DNA of 5,730 nucleotides from an uncultured Kouleothrix sp. (GTDB lineage Bacteria; Chloroflexota; Chloroflexia; Chloroflexales; Roseiflexaceae). Location: assembly GCA_937858455.1 (NCBI GenBank), contig CALLYN010000223.1:1-5730 (forward strand), given 5' to 3'. The translations under genes were made by a program, and so were the position numbers. Under the pieces are notes generated by a model that saw only the letters and a program-made list of their open reading frames with translations, had not been told where the DNA came from and made no database searches. Shown in pieces: positions 4,150 to 5,730 of the stretch. Within the stretch, counting starts at the first letter, position 1; every line of letters begins with the position of its first letter.

Positions 4150-4956
4150 ATGACTTTGCAGATCAGCTTTGACCGAATTGCCGCTAGCTACGATGCCCAG
4201 CGCGCGCATCCGCCCGAGGTATCGTCCCAAGTCGGGCAGGCGATCGCCGGGCTGGCCGGCTCTGGCGCGCTTGTGCTCGAACTGGGTGTCGGCACTGGCC
4301 GGATCGCCCTTCCTACCAGCGCCGCAGGCTGCCAGATCGTCGGCGTCGACATCGCGCGCGAGATGCTGCGCGTCGCCCAGGCCGCAAGCGCGGCGCTCTC
4401 AAACCGCTGCGCGCTCGTCCAAGGCGACGTGGCCAAGCTCCCGCTGCGCGACAACATGTTCGATGCAGTGCTGGCAGTGCACGTGCTGCACCTCGTGCCC
4501 GACTGGCGCGGCGCGCTGGCCGAAGTAGCGCGCGTGCTGCGCCCAGGCGGTGTTTTCATGCAAGGGCGCGACTGGCGCGACCCGCAGAGCTGCGCCGAGC
4601 GCCTGCGTGGCAAGCTGCGCGAGGTGGTGATGCATATGCTGCCAGGCGCCCGCCCACCCGGCGCCGGCGCCGCGCTGGCCCAGGCAATCGCCCGCATGGG
4701 CGGCACGATCGAGCCCGAGGTTGTGGCCGCCGAATGGCAAACCTACGCCAGCCCAGCCGCCCTGCTCGCCGGCATGGCCGCGCGCGCCGACGCCGAGACA
4801 TGGGCGCTCAGCGACGCTCTGCTGAGCGCCGCAGTGGACGAGGTGCGCGCCTGGGCTGCCGAGACCTGGAACGACCTCGACGCCGAGCAGCCTATCCTGC
4901 AGCGCTTCATTCTTTCGCCCATTCGCGGCGAGTGGCAGCGCCTGATAGGCGACTGA
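4150..4956 (+). CDS. Class I SAM-dependent methyltransferase
   Basis: The 268-residue cytoplasmic protein has a Methyltransf_11/UbiE-like Rossmann fold. Motif I is LVLELGVGTGRIALP (residues 41-55, the SAM-binding GxGxG loop), the acidic end of strand 2 is VGVDIARE (Asp67), motif II is VQGDVAKLPLRDNMFDAVLAV (Asp93 contacting the adenine side), and motif III is RVLRPGGVF (128-136). The C-terminal 130 residues are family-variable and probably hold the substrate site. Nothing there names the substrate, so small molecule, lipid or quinone are all open. The N-terminus FDRIAASYDAQR is the usual FDxxAxxYD lead-in of this group. The start ATG 4150 follows GCGGA about seven bases upstream. The gene is divergent from the 141-residue gene and is followed by two hairpins, so it is probably transcribed alone or with the small downstream gene. 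The class is certain; a more specific name would be a guess. Confidence 0.92.
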   Translation: MTLQISFDRIAASYDAQRAHPPEVSSQVGQAIAGLAGSGALVLELGVGTGRIALPTSAAGCQIVGVDIAREMLRVAQAASAALSNRCALVQGDVAKLPLRDNMFDAVLAVHVLHLVPDWRGALAEVARVLRPGGVFMQGRDWRDPQSCAERLRGKLREVVMHMLPGARPPGAGAALAQAIARMGGTIEPEVVAAEWQTYASPAALLAGMAARADAETWALSDALLSAAVDEVRAWAAETWNDLDAEQPILQRFILSPIRGEWQRLIGD

Positions 4957-4971
4957 GCGATCTATCAGGTG
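4939..4971 (+). terminator. Hairpin enclosing the methyltransferase stop codon
   Basis: CCTGATAG (4941-4948) and CTATCAGG (4962-4969) are perfect inverted repeats; a G-T pair and a C-G pair extend the stem to 4939 and 4971. The 13-base loop contains the TGA stop (4954-4956). There is no T-run, so it may be an mRNA 3'-end or stabilising structure more than an intrinsic terminator. Confidence 0.4.
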
Positions 4972-4974
4972 GCA

Positions 4975-4990
4975 ATCAGCGCTCGCTGAT
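4975..4990 (+). terminator. Second hairpin after the methyltransferase gene
   Basis: ATCAGCG (4975-4981) and CGCTGAT (4984-4990) are perfect inverted repeats two bases apart, starting four bases after the previous hairpin. It could be part of a two-hairpin transcript end, or an operator for the downstream gene, since it lies about 26 bases ahead of the -10-like box at 5016. Confidence 0.35.
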
Positions 4991-5015
4991 GCATTCGGCG
5001 GCGCCTTCCGGGTAG

Positions 5016-5021
5016 TATAAC
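5016..5021 (+). promoter_or_regulatory. -10-like box before the DUF454-like gene
   Basis: TATAAC (5016-5021) matches 5 of 6 consensus bases and would give a leader of roughly 30 bases before ATG 5059. No recognisable -35 box lies 16-18 bases upstream. The setting GTAGTATAA echoes GTAGTATAG upstream of the methyltransferase gene. Confidence 0.3.
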
Positions 5022-5058
5022 GTCAGCGTATCGATGACTAGCACCCGAGGCACCGCCG

Positions 5059-5370
5059 ATGAAACTTCAGCCCAAGCACCGCTCGCCCGTCCGCTCCGCT
5101 CACGTAGCATCCCTGCGCCGCGCGCTCGCGCTGCTCTGCTTTGCGCTTGGCGTCGCAGGCTGCCTGCTGCCGATCATGCCTGGGCTGCCGTTCTTTGTGC
5201 TCGGCGGGCGGCTGCTTGGCCCGCGCGATTACGCCTTGCGCCGCGCCATTCTGTCTGGCCGCCGCCTGCTGCGCCGCCTGCGGGCCTCGCGCGTTGCGGC
5301 GCTGCGCCACCTTGGGCACAAGGCCACGCCACACTGGCGCGGTTTCACCCGCCTTATGCTCGGCGCCTGA
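5059..5370 (+). CDS. Small DUF454/YbaN-like inner-membrane protein
   Basis: The 103-residue protein has a basic N-terminus, then one hydrophobic hairpin-like stretch (about 22-51: LRRALALLCFALGVAGCLLP, then IMPGLPFFVLGGRLL), then an arginine-rich tail (RRLLRRLRASR) and HWRGFTRLMLG. The core G-V-x-G-x-LLP-x-x-PG-x-PF-x-x-L resembles the G-x-x-LP-x-LPTTPF pattern of DUF454 (YbaN), small membrane proteins of unknown function. The related PGPGW family is an alternative. The start is well supported: GAGG (5047-5050) sits eight bases before ATG 5059. The gene follows the methyltransferase on the same strand after about 100 bases with two hairpins, so it probably has its own promoter. The family call is moderate; no biochemical role can be given. 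Confidence 0.65.
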   Translation: MKLQPKHRSPVRSAHVASLRRALALLCFALGVAGCLLPIMPGLPFFVLGGRLLGPRDYALRRAILSGRRLLRRLRASRVAALRHLGHKATPHWRGFTRLMLGA

Positions 5371-5420
5371 CACTCATAGAACTTACGCGGTAATGCCACC
5401 TCGAAATTTTGTTCCCGGAA

Positions 5421-5458
5421 ACCACGAACCGCGGGGCATCTGCCCCGCGGTTCGTGGT
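5421..5458. repeat. Perfect palindrome with 18-bp arms between convergent genes
   Basis: ACCACGAACCGCGGGGCA (5421-5438) is followed by TC and then its exact reverse complement (5441-5458), an uninterrupted 18-bp stem that is GC-rich and very stable. It lies 50 bases after the DUF454-like stop and 21 bases beyond the stop of the leftward gene entering from the right edge. It could therefore stop transcription from both sides. Neither flank has a clear T-run; on the minus strand only a short TTT follows. The length and perfection also suit a dispersed REP/MITE-like palindromic unit. Which applies cannot be decided from one copy. Confidence 0.8.
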
Positions 5459-5479
5459 CCCTGGCGTAGTGTTGCCCGG

Positions 5480-5730
5480 CTACAGCAGGCTTTCCTCGAG
5501 CTGCCGGCGGCCATTGCCATTTGCGCTGGCGCGCGGCCCTGGCGCAGCCGCCGGCGCCGGCCGCCCCTGCGGCGCTGGCTCCTCGTCGAGCGGCGCGCCA
5601 CCTGGCTGCTCCTCGCCTATGCCAATCAGCTTCGATGTAGTGACTGACCATGCGATCGTCTGGTCGATCAGCGATGGCCCGCCGTGCCCGCCCTCGATCA
5701 GCGCGGCCCACTCGCGCTTGATCCAGTGCG
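5480..5730 (-). CDS. C-terminal end of an unrecognised protein (runs off the right edge)
   Basis: One minus-strand frame stays open from the right edge (first full codon 5728-5726) to TAG at 5482-5480, giving 82 residues. It begins HWIKREWAALIEGGHGGPSL, then IDQTIAWSVTTSKLIGIGEE, then a tail rich in Pro, Ala and Glu (PLDEEPAPQGRPAPAAAPGP) and ends NGNGRRQLEESLL. A folded-looking stretch passing into a disordered, low-complexity tail is typical of a genuine C-terminus. Other frames here give arginine/alanine-rich nonsense. There is no start in the window, so total length and function are unknown; I do not recognise the family. The gene converges on the DUF454-like gene with the 18-bp palindrome between them. 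Confidence 0.65.
   Translation of the reverse strand, partial: HWIKREWAALIEGGHGGPSLIDQTIAWSVTTSKLIGIGEEQPGGAPLDEEPAPQGRPAPAAAPGPRASANGNGRRQLEESLL

Noticed and set aside
5371..5479. CRISPR repeat or tRNA-like fold at the palindrome
   Set aside because: Only one copy exists, with no spacers, and a simple stem-loop without tRNA arms.
5229..5711. Minus-strand frame of 160 residues at the right end
   Set aside because: It is arginine/alanine-rich, reads through the 18-bp palindrome and the DUF454-like gene, and competes with the better frame ending at 5480.

Overview
The window has two unlike parts. From about 1010 to the right end it reads as ordinary high-GC bacterial chromosome: dense genes, short spacers and a very GC-biased third codon position. 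The style of the genes, including a small protein that starts MYIRWVVRKHKN, suggests a filamentous Chloroflexota (Roseiflexus/Kouleothrix-like) organism. That placement is inference from memory, not a search. The first ~1010 bases are different. They are a patchwork of short pieces of unrelated, well-known genes on both strands, and no piece is complete.

Patchwork, 1-1010. In order: a piece of glutamine synthetase (+), a ~40-base piece resembling a PlsC-type acyltransferase (+), a piece of a superfamily-2 helicase with a DEGH box (+), a piece of a membrane sensor with a PAS start (-), and a piece of GlnD uridylyltransferase (-). The last piece abuts the middle of an OmpR-type response regulator (+), which keeps only its DNA-binding domain. 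This looks like a chimeric contig end or amplification chimera more than a living locus; a natural rearrangement is not excluded.

Two-component module, 1010-2539. The regulator fragment ends in TAA and the next base begins the ATG of an intact 422-residue four-helix sensor histidine kinase. In the native genome these were almost certainly a complete, translationally coupled regulator-kinase pair. A short hairpin (2549-2567) separates the kinase from a convergent gene.

Small-gene region, 2582-4085. A four-helix orphan membrane protein (-) and a 114-residue membrane protein (+) are transcribed divergently from an AT-rich ~280-base spacer. That spacer holds a sigma70-like promoter overlapped by a perfect 7-bp-arm palindrome, a second outward promoter, and a 13-bp hairpin ending in T residues. 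Next, convergent with the 114-residue gene, is a 141-residue protein (-) resembling the N-terminal part of IS1634-type transposases but standing alone without a DDE domain.

Right part, 4150-5730. A class I SAM-dependent methyltransferase (+) starts divergently from the 141-residue gene. Its stop codon lies in the loop of a hairpin, and a second hairpin follows. Then come a small DUF454-like membrane protein (+), an 18-bp-arm perfect palindrome (5421-5458) between convergent genes, and the C-terminal end of an unrecognised protein (-) running off the right edge.

I see no defence, CRISPR, prophage or biosynthetic system. The points most worth checking are the patchwork left end, the operator-like divergent spacer and the long palindrome.
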